Part shown: positions 43,337-52,533 of the stretch, piece after piece
How the letters are laid out: the number at the start of each line of letters is the position of its first letter
Numbering within the stretch: the stretch's first letter is position 1
From: Fulvivirga sp. M361
GTDB taxonomy: Bacteria > Bacteroidota > Bacteroidia > Cytophagales > Cyclobacteriaceae
Direction: 5' to 3'
Length of the DNA stretch: 64,000 nt
Assembly: GCF_007097395.1 (NCBI RefSeq)
Contig: NZ_VKDC01000006.1
Coordinates: 396,073-460,072 of the forward strand
Program-made: the position numbers and the translations under genes
Notes under the pieces: generated by a model
What the model was told of the DNA's origin: nothing
What the model saw: the letters and a program-made list of their open reading frames with translations, nothing else
The model's database searches: none

Positions 43337-45599
43337 AGCAAAGATCATAAAACCGGTGACGGTCATATTGGCTGTTTTGGTCGTGGCCTGTGGTAGGAAA
43401 GAGCCTGTTGAAGAGCATGCGGCATTGGAACAGGCGCTTTTGACTTCCTACGTAAACCCATTTATTGGCACTGGAGCTCATGGCCATACATTTCCCGGTG
43501 CTGCTGTACCGTTCAGTATGGTTCAGCTAAGTCCGGATACAGGTATTGAGGGGTGGGACTGGTGCTCAGGCTATCATTATTCAGACAGCTCTATTATGGG
43601 GTTTAGCCATACCCATTTAAGCGGTACAGGTAGAGGAGACCTGTTGGATATTTTACTCATGCCTTCCACAGGGGCAATACAAACGGAACCTGGCACTAAG
43701 AAAGATCCGGATAGCGGTTATCGCTCACGTTTTACCCACGAGAACGAATCCGCTTCGCCAGGGTACTATTCGGTGCATTTGGAGGATTACAACATTGAAG
43801 CTGAGCTCACGGCCAGTAAGCGGGTAGGCTTTCATAAGTACACCTTTCCACAATCTGAGAATGCCAATATACTCATTGATCTTTTTCATGGCCGTAAGGG
43901 GGATTCCGTTATCACTACCCAGGTAAACATTGTGAATGACACGCTGATCACCGGTCTGAGAAAATCTAAGGGATGGGGAGAACCTGGTGAGAAGTATTGG
44001 GCTGAGCAGGAAGTCTATTTTGCCGCTGCTTTCTCAAAACCTTTCCAGGATTGGGGAACAGTACAGAGCGAACAAATTATCGAAAGAAGTACAACTCGGG
44101 ATGGAGACAAGATAAAGGCATTTGTGAGGTTCAACACGACGGAAAAAGAAGTGATTTTGGTGAAAGTGGCTATTTCGGCAGTGAGCATTGAAGGAGCCAT
44201 CAACAATCTGAACGCTGAGATCCCACATTGGAACTTTGACCGGGTGAAACAGGAAGCTGAGGAGCTATGGGAAAGACACTTGAAGGCTATCGTCGTGGAA
44301 GGCGGGCCTGAGCAAAAAGAGGTATTCTATACTGCCATGTATCATGCTCAACTCGCACCTTACCTCTATGCAGACGTAGACGGACGATATCGTGGGTCGG
44401 ATAAAGAGGTCCAACAAGCCGGAGGGTTTGATAACTACACCGTATTTTCTCTTTGGGATACGTTCAGAGCTTCACATCCTCTTTTTACACTGATCGAACC
44501 GGAAAGGGTCAATGATTTTATCAACGCGATGTTGGCACACTACGAAGAGTACGGACTATTGCCCGTATGGTCTCTTCATGCCAGTGAAACCAACTGTATG
44601 ATAGGTTATCACTCGGTCCCTGTAATTGTAGATGCTTACTTTAAAGGGATCCGGGATTTTGAGGTTGAAAAAGCGTATGAAGCCATGAAAACCAGCGCTA
44701 TGCAGGATGACTTTGGGGTGAAATACCTCAAAGAATATAACTACATCCCTGCCGACCTGGATAACAAATCTGTTTCGAAGACTCTGGAATATGCTTTTGA
44801 CGATTGGTGTATTGCCCAAATGGCTCAGGCGCTTGGTAAAACCGAAGAGTATGAATATTTCTTAGAGCGGTCCAAATCCTATGTCAATGTATTCGATCCG
44901 GCTACTGGTTTTATGAGAGGTAAAGCGGCCAATGGCGAGTGGCAACCTGGATTTGACCCGAAGTTTGCCTCTTATGGAAAGAGTGATTTTATAGAAGGGA
45001 ACAGCTGGCAGTACAGCTGGTTTGTACCTCATGATATTCCCGGTCTGATCAAATTGATGGGTGGCAAAAAGGCCTTTACCCAAAAACTCGATGACCTGTT
45101 TAATGAAGTGGATGAGGTAGTGGAAGGTGCCCCTGTAGACATCACTGGCCTGATCGGTCAGTATGCGCATGGCAATGAACCCAGCCATCATGTCGCTTAC
45201 CTCTATAATTATGGCGGTCAGGCCTGGAAAACACAGGAAAGGGTGCATCAGATCATCACAGAACTATACAATAATACTCCAGGAGGGCTTTCGGGGAATG
45301 AAGATTGCGGACAGATGTCTGCCTGGTATATTTTCAGTGCCCTGGGTTTTTACCCTGTCAACCCTGCTTCTGGTAATTACAGCGTTGGCACCCCGATGTT
45401 CCCGAAAGCCACTATCTACCTGGAGAACGGAAAATCGTTTGAGATCATTGCTGAAAACGTGTCAGACACCAATATCTACGTCCAATCGATACAGCTCAAT
45501 GGAAAGGAATATGACAAGGATTATCTCCTTCACAAAGATATTGTGGCGGGTGGTCGCCTGGTTTTTACCATGGGCAAGGAGCCTGTCAAGGCTGATTAA
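43320..45599 (+). CDS. GH92 exo-alpha-mannosidase lipoprotein
   Basis: 759 residues with lipobox VVACG, so it is membrane-anchored in the periplasm or on the surface. GH92 hallmarks are FIGTGAHGHTFPGAAVPFS, GWDWCSGYHY, GFSHTHLSGTG, the central FSLWDTFRASHPLFTL, and HGNEPSHH with E620 as probable catalytic acid. NTPGGLSGNEDCGQMSAWY near the end carries further metal and catalytic residues. GH92 enzymes are calcium-dependent inverting alpha-mannosidases. The ATG at 43320 overlaps the sulfatase gene; another ATG is at 43329. The Glu of the NEP motif fits alpha-mannosidase; phosphomannose-specific relatives differ at this position. The linkage preference is unknown. Confidence 0.93.
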   Translation: MRPMNKAKIIKPVTVILAVLVVACGRKEPVEEHAALEQALLTSYVNPFIGTGAHGHTFPGAAVPFSMVQLSPDTGIEGWDWCSGYHYSDSSIMGFSHTHLSGTGRGDLLDILLMPSTGAIQTEPGTKKDPDSGYRSRFTHENESASPGYYSVHLEDYNIEAELTASKRVGFHKYTFPQSENANILIDLFHGRKGDSVITTQVNIVNDTLITGLRKSKGWGEPGEKYWAEQEVYFAAAFSKPFQDWGTVQSEQIIERSTTRDGDKIKAFVRFNTTEKEVILVKVAISAVSIEGAINNLNAEIPHWNFDRVKQEAEELWERHLKAIVVEGGPEQKEVFYTAMYHAQLAPYLYADVDGRYRGSDKEVQQAGGFDNYTVFSLWDTFRASHPLFTLIEPERVNDFINAMLAHYEEYGLLPVWSLHASETNCMIGYHSVPVIVDAYFKGIRDFEVEKAYEAMKTSAMQDDFGVKYLKEYNYIPADLDNKSVSKTLEYAFDDWCIAQMAQALGKTEEYEYFLERSKSYVNVFDPATGFMRGKAANGEWQPGFDPKFASYGKSDFIEGNSWQYSWFVPHDIPGLIKLMGGKKAFTQKLDDLFNEVDEVVEGAPVDITGLIGQYAHGNEPSHHVAYLYNYGGQAWKTQERVHQIITELYNNTPGGLSGNEDCGQMSAWYIFSALGFYPVNPASGNYSVGTPMFPKATIYLENGKSFEIIAENVSDTNIYVQSIQLNGKEYDKDYLLHKDIVAGGRLVFTMGKEPVKAD

Positions 45600-45653
45600 G
45601 CAGGGACTACATGCTGAAGAGAAATAGAAATTTTAGACATAACAAAACAGAAA

Positions 45654-47132
45654 GTGAAAAAAATCATGATGATCGCATTATTGGCTTGTACAGGACTCAC
45701 CGTCTTTGGTCAAAATGCTACTGATAAAAACATTCATTGGGCATCTGATTATCCAGGTAAAACGGCCAATGAAAAGATCAATAATGCTATTAAGCGTGCA
45801 TTAGAAAGCCCTGGTAACAATGTTATTGGCTTAGGAGCCAACGGGCCTGGCAAAAACGGAGAATGGGTATTGACGGAAAGCATAAAGTTACCAAGCCATA
45901 CTACACTGATATTGGCAGGCGCTTATGTAAAGGCGGCTGATGGGATAAAAATGTTACTGCTTGAAAACGCTGATCCTGTCCATGGGAATACGGATATCCA
46001 TGTGATAGGTTGGGGGGAAGCTAAATTAGACGGAAATGCGAGAAGAGAACCCGAACGTAGCGGAGGAGCAGTTTATTTTTATAAAGTTGATAACCTGACC
46101 TTAAAAGGTTTTCAAATCGGTAAGACCAGCGGATGGGCTTTGAGGTTAGAAGATGTCAGAAACCTCCATATAAGTGACTTACACTTTTTTCAGGGTAACG
46201 AACATCCATGGCAGGACGGTATTCATGTAGTAGGACCGGCCCATTCCGTAGTGATCAATAATATTACGGGCACATTTGGTGATGATGTTATTGTGGTGGA
46301 TTCGGCCATGGGACATAAAGGAAAAGGCGGGCCGGTTCGTGGTGTGACCGTTACGAACGTGGTGGCCACCAATGTTTGGGGAGCGGCTATTTTGAGAACG
46401 ATAGCCGCGAAAGGAAAACCGGTGGAAGGGGTTTATTGCACGAATATGACCTTTTTCACTGAAGGAGGAGGCAGCGATGCAGCTGTTAAAATCGGATGGG
46501 ACGGCAAGTTGAAGCACTACGAAAACTGGGAGCAACCACCTCCTGAAGAACATAAGAACATCGTGATCGAAAATCTCTATGTGCCCTATTGGAAGGGACC
46601 CGTAGTCACCGTTCAGAACTCAGTCAAAAACCTGACATTGCGAAATGTGACTGCTACGCATGAAGGACCTTTTTTCTATAACCTGGAACATGAAGTGGAT
46701 GGATTGACCATAGATAATTGCCACTCGACGCTAACAGGTCATCCCCCTGAAACCCTGGTAACGGATTTTTTTAGCGCACTGATTGCCAAAAAGATCTATA
46801 CGCTCAGTAAGGAGTACAAAGGCACTTTTATTCAAGACCCTCCCGGCACCATTGCATTTGACCACGAATTGGTCCGGGACGTTACCATTAGCAATACTAT
46901 TTTCAATTTCAACGGAAAAACCACTTCCAAAGAATATCCTATTGCACTAAGAGTATACAACACGGCAAAAATCGAAGGCCTTTTTCTGCATAATATTAAA
47001 ATCAACGATTACAACACCGGTATTAAAATAGATCAGGGTTCAAACATCACAGACTTTGATTATTCAAGGGTCAGGTATTCAAATGTTCGAAAACCAATGG
47101 ACACACCCCGGGAACTGGTGAAAAAGGACTGA
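45654..47132 (+). CDS. Secreted parallel beta-helix enzyme, GH28/pectate-lyase-like
   Basis: This 492-residue protein has a signal peptide ending TVFGQ. I take the GTG at 45654, which supplies the usual MKK start; an ATG follows four codons later. The repeated pattern of NLTLKGFQIG, NLHISDLHFF, SVVINNITG and VTVTNVVATN is a right-handed parallel beta-helix. WQDGIHV (D188), FGDDVIVVD (D210, D211) and H221 resemble the NTDG, GDD and GHG motifs of GH28 but are altered. The usual RIK motif may be RTIAAKG. So the catalytic acids may be retained while the substrate site differs. It could be a hydrolase, a lyase or an epimerase. It lies between GH92 and GH97 genes. Confidence 0.78.
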   Translation: MKKIMMIALLACTGLTVFGQNATDKNIHWASDYPGKTANEKINNAIKRALESPGNNVIGLGANGPGKNGEWVLTESIKLPSHTTLILAGAYVKAADGIKMLLLENADPVHGNTDIHVIGWGEAKLDGNARREPERSGGAVYFYKVDNLTLKGFQIGKTSGWALRLEDVRNLHISDLHFFQGNEHPWQDGIHVVGPAHSVVINNITGTFGDDVIVVDSAMGHKGKGGPVRGVTVTNVVATNVWGAAILRTIAAKGKPVEGVYCTNMTFFTEGGGSDAAVKIGWDGKLKHYENWEQPPPEEHKNIVIENLYVPYWKGPVVTVQNSVKNLTLRNVTATHEGPFFYNLEHEVDGLTIDNCHSTLTGHPPETLVTDFFSALIAKKIYTLSKEYKGTFIQDPPGTIAFDHELVRDVTISNTIFNFNGKTTSKEYPIALRVYNTAKIEGLFLHNIKINDYNTGIKIDQGSNITDFDYSRVRYSNVRKPMDTPRELVKKD

Positions 47133-47261
47133 TGCCGAATGATTGAAAACAGAACGACATTGAGGGACATATGCCAAAACTTAAGGCACTATTATACGCT
47201 CATTGCGATCACGGGGTTTGTTGGATTTAAACATCACGGTGTAATAGCACTGTAGCAAAAT

Positions 47262-49307
47262 ATGAACATAGTAATTAATAAGAGTCTGATATTCACACTG
47301 CTCATAGCATTGTTAACCATGAGCTGTAAGAAGGAAATAAAGGAAGTCCGGGTAGCTTCACCTGATCAGTCCATTCGCTTTGCATTGAGTCTGAATACTG
47401 ATGGTGTGCCTTTTTACTCGGTGAACAAGTCGGGTGGTGAACTCCTTTCACCATCTGCCCTGGGTTTTGATCTGAAGGGTACGGAAGATTTGAAGAGCGG
47501 TTTTTTTATCCAGTCCATGGAGGAAAGCACATTCGATGAAACATGGAATACGGCCTGGGGACAGTTTTCAAGTTATCGCAATCACTACAATGAAGTTAAG
47601 ATCACCTTGAAAGAAAGGTCAGGGACTGAGAGGGCACTGATCATTACAGCACGTGTGTTTGATGATGGCATAGGCTTCCGCTATGAATTCCCTGAGCAAC
47701 CCAACCTGGACAGTGTTTTGATCCTGGACGAGTTGACTGAATTCCAATTTACCGGTGACCATAAAGCATGGTACACCAAAGCAGATTTTGATACCTACGA
47801 ATTAAAATATAACAGCACACTCTTGAGTGAAATGGAAAGTGCCAATACACCCTTCACTCTGAAAACGGCTGAGGGTGTTTATATAAGCCTTCATGAAGCT
47901 AACCTTACAGATTATGCAGGTATGTCTGTCAAGGCAAAAGAAGGATCTCCATTGACCTACGAAGCAGACCTGGCCCCCTGGCCTGACGGTATAAAGGTGA
48001 AAAACAAGACCCCTTTCAAAACCCCGTGGCGGACACTTCAAATAACAGATAATCCGGCTGACTTAATTACCTCCGGCCTGCTCCTTAACCTCAATGAGCC
48101 AAATAAGCTGGACGATGTTAGCTGGATCACACCTATGAAATACGTGGGGATATGGTGGAGCCTGCACCAAGGGGTTGAAACCTGGACTATGGGGCCTGAA
48201 CACGGCGCCACAACAGAAAACATGAAAAAGCACATTGACTTTGCTGCGAAGCACAACATCAAAGGTGTAATGGCTGAGGGATGGAACCAGGGCTGGGAAA
48301 ACTGGGGCAAAGCAAATGTATTTGACTTTATAACGCCATATGCAGACTATGACCTGAAAGAAGTGGTGGCCTATGCCAATGAAAAAGGGGTCTCGTTGAT
48401 AAGCCATCATGAAACCGGAGGTAACGTTACCAGCTATGAAAGTAACCTGCAAAAAGCCTTTGATCAACTGGAAAAATTTGGAATTCACGCATTGAAAACC
48501 GGGTATGCCGGTCCGATACAACCTGAAGGTCATGTTCATCATAACCAGTATATGGTCAGGCATTATCGCCGGGTTCTGGAAGTAGCGGCTCAACATAAGG
48601 TTATGATCAATGCCCATGAGCCCATAAAACCTACCGGAATAGAAAGGACTATGCCCAATATGATGACCCGGGAAGGAGCACAGGGAATGGAATGGAACGG
48701 GTGGTCGCATGATATCACCCCTGAGCATACGCTGATATTGCCTTTTACACGCATACTGGCCGGGCCAATGGACTATACGCCAGGCATATTTGATCTGAAG
48801 TATGAGAGCTATGATGACAAACGGCGTAAATGGCACCCCAGTCGCGGTGATATCACTGACATGCGTGTAAAAACAACATTGGCCAAACAGCTGGCTTTGA
48901 TGGTGATACTGTATAGTCCGATGCAAATGGCTGCCGATATGATCGATATTTATGAAGCTCACCCGGCCTTTCAATTCATTGAAGATCTGGAAGTGGATTA
49001 TGATCACACGCTGGTATTGGAAGCAGAAATCGGTCAACATCTGGTCATTGCCAGGCGTACGAGGGAAAATTGGTACATAGGTGGCGCTACCGGTAAGCAT
49101 TCAAAACAGCTACAGATTGAGCTGGACTTTTTAGAAAAAGGAAAAAGGTATTCGGCACGTATCTATGAGGATGCACCTGAAACGGATCTGGATAACAACC
49201 CGGGAGCGTATCAGATCCTGGAAACAGAAGTCGACCGAACGTCAGTGATCCATGCCATTTTAATGGAAAGTGGGGGTATTGCTATTAGTCTTGAGCCTGT
49301 TAAATAG
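47262..49307 (+). CDS. GH97 glycoside hydrolase, inverting (alpha-glucosidase-type) subgroup
   Basis: A 681-residue lipoprotein (lipobox LLTMSC, C22). The N-terminal beta-sandwich (about 30-280), central barrel and C-terminal sandwich match GH97. E384 in SHHETGG, E453 in NAHEPIKPTG, E471 and E477 (REGAQGMEW) line up at a constant offset of 55 with the calcium and catalytic glutamates E439, E508, E526 and E532 of Bacteroides SusB, as I recall them. ALKTGYAG stands where retaining alpha-galactosidases have a nucleophile Asp, so the inverting type is likely. It may release alpha-linked glucose, though the locus suggests other sugars. It is followed after 7 bp by a jelly-roll lyase gene. Confidence 0.92.
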   Translation: MNIVINKSLIFTLLIALLTMSCKKEIKEVRVASPDQSIRFALSLNTDGVPFYSVNKSGGELLSPSALGFDLKGTEDLKSGFFIQSMEESTFDETWNTAWGQFSSYRNHYNEVKITLKERSGTERALIITARVFDDGIGFRYEFPEQPNLDSVLILDELTEFQFTGDHKAWYTKADFDTYELKYNSTLLSEMESANTPFTLKTAEGVYISLHEANLTDYAGMSVKAKEGSPLTYEADLAPWPDGIKVKNKTPFKTPWRTLQITDNPADLITSGLLLNLNEPNKLDDVSWITPMKYVGIWWSLHQGVETWTMGPEHGATTENMKKHIDFAAKHNIKGVMAEGWNQGWENWGKANVFDFITPYADYDLKEVVAYANEKGVSLISHHETGGNVTSYESNLQKAFDQLEKFGIHALKTGYAGPIQPEGHVHHNQYMVRHYRRVLEVAAQHKVMINAHEPIKPTGIERTMPNMMTREGAQGMEWNGWSHDITPEHTLILPFTRILAGPMDYTPGIFDLKYESYDDKRRKWHPSRGDITDMRVKTTLAKQLALMVILYSPMQMAADMIDIYEAHPAFQFIEDLEVDYDHTLVLEAEIGQHLVIARRTRENWYIGGATGKHSKQLQIELDFLEKGKRYSARIYEDAPETDLDNNPGAYQILETEVDRTSVIHAILMESGGIAISLEPVK

Positions 49308-49314
49308 TGTCAAA

Positions 49315-50163
49315 ATGAAAGACAGACTACGAAAATTATGCAGCAGATCTTTGTTGATGATACCGATCATGGCTTATAGCTTGATCGTTTATGGGGCTAT
49401 ACAGGTCAGCATCAACTTTGAGCATGCCTGGGTAGATGAGGATTGGAAATTGACAGACGGAGAAGCAACCTTTCATTTGAATAAATTTAAAGACCAGTGG
49501 ACCCACTTTACGGAAAAGCCTGTTATCAGCTCTTCAGATCAATCGGTTGTTGGTAAAAGCCTAAAGTTTCGGATTAACGGTACTACCGATCATTCCTATT
49601 CCAGTCAGCGAACCGAATACATAATGAAGCGGTCCATAGCGTTTGATCAGTGGAGGTATGTAGGTTTTCAATTCGCTCTTGGAAACAACAGTCAACCTCC
49701 TGTGTCATGGACAGTACTTACGCAGTTTCATCAGCTTCCACAGCCTTTTACCGCGTCGCCTATGGCAGCTTTATTATTGGATGTGGGCATGGCGTTTCAA
49801 TTAAGTTTCAAAATAAGAAATACCAGTTACTACTATGTGGAACGTAAAAATGGTCCGGGTGGAAATGCGCTAGAGGTTTGGAATAAATCAATAGGGAAGA
49901 ACAGGTGGTATGATATAATCATAGGGTTTAGACCGGATGGCAGTGAAGGGAATAATAAGGGTAGAGTGAAAATATGGTTTGACGGAGACCTGGAATTAGA
50001 TTGGTCCGGAGATCTGGGCATGCCTGACAGCTTCCTGGGAGAAACATGGATGCAGCAGTATGATCTCAAAACCGGTATTTACCGGGCCACCCAAAATTCG
50101 TCACTTTCATTTCACATCGATAACTACAGACTGGGCTCCAGCTATGATGAAGTGATGCTATGA
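49315..50163 (+). CDS. Jelly-roll polysaccharide lyase (heparinase I/glucuronan-lyase-like)
   Basis: 282 residues from the ATG at 49315, 7 bp after the GH97 stop; an earlier in-frame GTG inside that gene gives an unlikely leader. A signal peptide (about 1-29) is followed by a beta-jelly-roll domain of the Polysacc_lyase (PF14099) type. SSQRTEYIMKRS and SWTVLTQFHQLP with H139 resemble the substrate cleft of PL13/PL20-like lyases. RNRWYDIIIGFRP-like and GRVKIWFDGDLEL segments are typical of the family's later strands. It should cut uronic-acid-containing chains by beta-elimination. The family fit is good but the exact PL number is not certain. It overlaps the following esterase gene by 4 bp. 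Confidence 0.75.
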   Translation: MKDRLRKLCSRSLLMIPIMAYSLIVYGAIQVSINFEHAWVDEDWKLTDGEATFHLNKFKDQWTHFTEKPVISSSDQSVVGKSLKFRINGTTDHSYSSQRTEYIMKRSIAFDQWRYVGFQFALGNNSQPPVSWTVLTQFHQLPQPFTASPMAALLLDVGMAFQLSFKIRNTSYYYVERKNGPGGNALEVWNKSIGKNRWYDIIIGFRPDGSEGNNKGRVKIWFDGDLELDWSGDLGMPDSFLGETWMQQYDLKTGIYRATQNSSLSFHIDNYRLGSSYDEVML

Positions 50164-51044
50164 TCAAATGTTACACCTTAATTTATAGAGATCTAATGGA
50201 ATACATTTTGAAATTTATGAAGATACAGGTCATAGGTTGTTTTTTTATAACCTTACCCTTAACCCTGGTAGCTGCGCAGGTGGACACGGTGCTGATCCAA
50301 AGTAGTTCCATGAATAAAACGATCAGGTGCGTAGTAGTAAAGCCTGATGGTTATGATCAAAACAATGAGAATCGCTACCCGGCAGTTTATTTGCTACATG
50401 GCTATAACGGCAGCTATTCGGATTGGATCAAAAAAGCGCCTCGTATAAAGATGCTGACCGACAGATTTGATGTGTTGATCATTTGTCCCGATGGTGCCAA
50501 AAACAGTTGGTATTTTGATAGCCCTGATGACCGTGCCATGCAGTACGAAACGCACATAACCAAAGAGGTTATTTCATTTATTGATGAGCGTTATAATACA
50601 AGGAAGGGGAGAGAAGGAAGAGCTATTACAGGACTAAGTATGGGCGGGCATGGAGCTATGTACTTGGCCTTGAGGCATCCGGAATGGTTTGGAGCAGCTG
50701 GCAGTATGAGCGGCGGGGTAGACCTTACGCCTTTCCCGGGAAAATGGGAAATAGCACATCACCTGGGGAAATATGGTGAACAACCGGACACCTGGAAGCA
50801 ACATTCAGTGATCAATATGCTACATCTGACGGCAAAGCTTAAAATGGCTTTTATAATCGATTGTGGTACGGAAGATTTCTTTTTAAAAGTAAATCGAACG
50901 CTTCATGAGCGAATGCTTTACAGGAACATTCCTCATCAATATACGGAAAGACCTGGTGGGCACAATTGGGAATACTGGCAGGAAGCAGTAGACTATCAAT
51001 TACTGTTTTTCGGAAGGTTTTTCTCACAAGGTGAATTCAATTGA
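50160..51044 (+). CDS. CE1-like secreted esterase
   Basis: The ATG at 50160 overlaps the upstream stop as ATGA; an alternative ATG at 50217 gives a shorter signal peptide (MKIQVIGCFF, ending VAAQ). From the long start, the catalytic triad fits S160 in ITGLSMGGHG, D239 in CGTEDFF and H268 in GGHNW. VYLLHGYNGSYSDW provides the oxyanion loop. It matches the esterase D/feruloyl-esterase group that removes acetyl, feruloyl or similar acyl groups from glycans. It is in the PUL transcript between a lyase and a sulfatase, so it probably strips acyl groups before or after chain cleavage. It has no T9SS domain. Confidence 0.88.
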   Translation: MIKCYTLIYRDLMEYILKFMKIQVIGCFFITLPLTLVAAQVDTVLIQSSSMNKTIRCVVVKPDGYDQNNENRYPAVYLLHGYNGSYSDWIKKAPRIKMLTDRFDVLIICPDGAKNSWYFDSPDDRAMQYETHITKEVISFIDERYNTRKGREGRAITGLSMGGHGAMYLALRHPEWFGAAGSMSGGVDLTPFPGKWEIAHHLGKYGEQPDTWKQHSVINMLHLTAKLKMAFIIDCGTEDFFLKVNRTLHERMLYRNIPHQYTERPGGHNWEYWQEAVDYQLLFFGRFFSQGEFN

Positions 51045-51073
51045 TTTATTTCAGATCAACAGAAATAACTTTT

Positions 51074-52501
51074 ATGAATAGAATGAATACACTACTTATC
51101 CAATGCAGGAAGATCTACAAATTCGTTTTACCAGTAGTCATTTTTTTGTTAACCACCTTTTGTTATGCTGGCGAGGCCGATTCTACGGCTAAGAAAGCTA
51201 ATGGCCCGAATATCATCCTTATTTTGGCCGATGATCTGGGGTTTGGTGATCTGGGTGTTTATGGGTCCGTAAAAAATCAAACACCCTACCTTGACCAAAT
51301 GGCCTTGAAAGGGCTGAAGTTGACGAATTTTTATGCCTACCCGGTGTGCTCTCCTTCCAGGGCCGCATTACTTACCGGATGTAACCCTGTGAGAGTAAAT
51401 GTTCCAAAAGTGCTTGCTCCGGAAGGGCCGGCATGGACCCATGATCGTTTTAACAGGGGGCTTAATCCGTCAGAACTTACCATAGCCGAACTACTCAAAC
51501 AACGAAACTATGCTGCAGCCTGTGTAGGTAAATGGCACTTAGGGGATGATGACCGGGTACTTCCTTTAAGCCAGGGATTTGATGAGTATTTCGGGTTACC
51601 TTATTCAAATGATATGACGCCTGACAATAACATACTCTGGCCTGATCTGCCATTGCTATCCAACCAGAAAGTAGTAGAATATAACCCAGATCAAACCAAC
51701 CTGACACAACGCTTTACGGAAGTATCTTTAGACTTTATTGAACGAAATAAATCACGTCCATTTTTTCTTTATCTGGCGCATGCAATGCCTCATGTACCAC
51801 TCTCTGTTTCCCGTCAATTTGCGGGTAAAAGCCAGCATGGGATCTATTCGGATGTTATCACTGAAATGGATGCATCAGTTGGACGAATAATGAAGAAGTT
51901 GGAAGCACTTAATATCCTGGATAATACGCTGATCATCTTTACTTCTGACAATGGCCCATGGCTGGAATTTGGTAGCCATGCCGGAAGCGCGGGGCCATTC
52001 AGGGAAGGAAAGAGTACGTCATTTGAAGGAGGGGTCAGGGTTCCGTTTATCGCTTACTGGGAAAGGGGAATTAAATGTAATTCCTCCAGTCACCAGGTAT
52101 CTTCCCTGGAAGATATATTACCCACAATCGCTGAGGTCACGGTCACTAAATTACCTGAACGTAAGATAGACGGGCGCAGTATTTTCCCCTTGTTCAGAGG
52201 CGGACGAATAAAAGATAAGCCCTTTTATGTATTTCTGAACGGACAACCGCAGGCAGTCAGGCTAGGCCCATGGAAGTTACATCTACCTCACAAATACAAG
52301 CACGTGTCATACCAGGACGGGGAAAGAACAGAAGTGCAAACGCTTAAAAGTGACCTGGCACTTTACAATATTCAAGATGATCCGGAAGAGCAATATAACC
52401 TGGCGGAAATGTATCCTGAAAAAACCGTGGCTATGAGGCAAATGATCCTTGATTATAACAAGCAACTGAATAAAGAAATCAGACCGGCTTTAAGTTGGTA
52501 A
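51074..52501 (+). CDS. S1-family sulfatase (second)
   Basis: 475 residues from the ATG at 51074; the frame extends to a TTG at 51041 overlapping the esterase. A signal segment (VLPVVIFLLTTFCYAG) is followed by PNIILILADDLGFGDLG with the metal aspartates. C92 in VCSPSRAALLTGC is the formylglycine cysteine. GKWHLGDD and FTSDNGPW complete the active site. It is similar in layout to the first sulfatase but differs in the substrate loops, so it may act on another sulfate position. It sits between the esterase and the GH88-lyase fusion, with 32 bp to the next start. Confidence 0.9.
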   Translation: MNRMNTLLIQCRKIYKFVLPVVIFLLTTFCYAGEADSTAKKANGPNIILILADDLGFGDLGVYGSVKNQTPYLDQMALKGLKLTNFYAYPVCSPSRAALLTGCNPVRVNVPKVLAPEGPAWTHDRFNRGLNPSELTIAELLKQRNYAAACVGKWHLGDDDRVLPLSQGFDEYFGLPYSNDMTPDNNILWPDLPLLSNQKVVEYNPDQTNLTQRFTEVSLDFIERNKSRPFFLYLAHAMPHVPLSVSRQFAGKSQHGIYSDVITEMDASVGRIMKKLEALNILDNTLIIFTSDNGPWLEFGSHAGSAGPFREGKSTSFEGGVRVPFIAYWERGIKCNSSSHQVSSLEDILPTIAEVTVTKLPERKIDGRSIFPLFRGGRIKDKPFYVFLNGQPQAVRLGPWKLHLPHKYKHVSYQDGERTEVQTLKSDLALYNIQDDPEEQYNLAEMYPEKTVAMRQMILDYNKQLNKEIRPALSW

Positions 52502-52533
52502 TTGAATCTGTTATAGCTACTACTCCTATAAAA

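Noticed and set aside
48063-49100. A 345-codon open frame on the minus strand inside the GH97 gene
   Set aside because: It is antisense to a gene with full family motifs, has odd composition (many His, Ile, Phe) and no recognisable domain.
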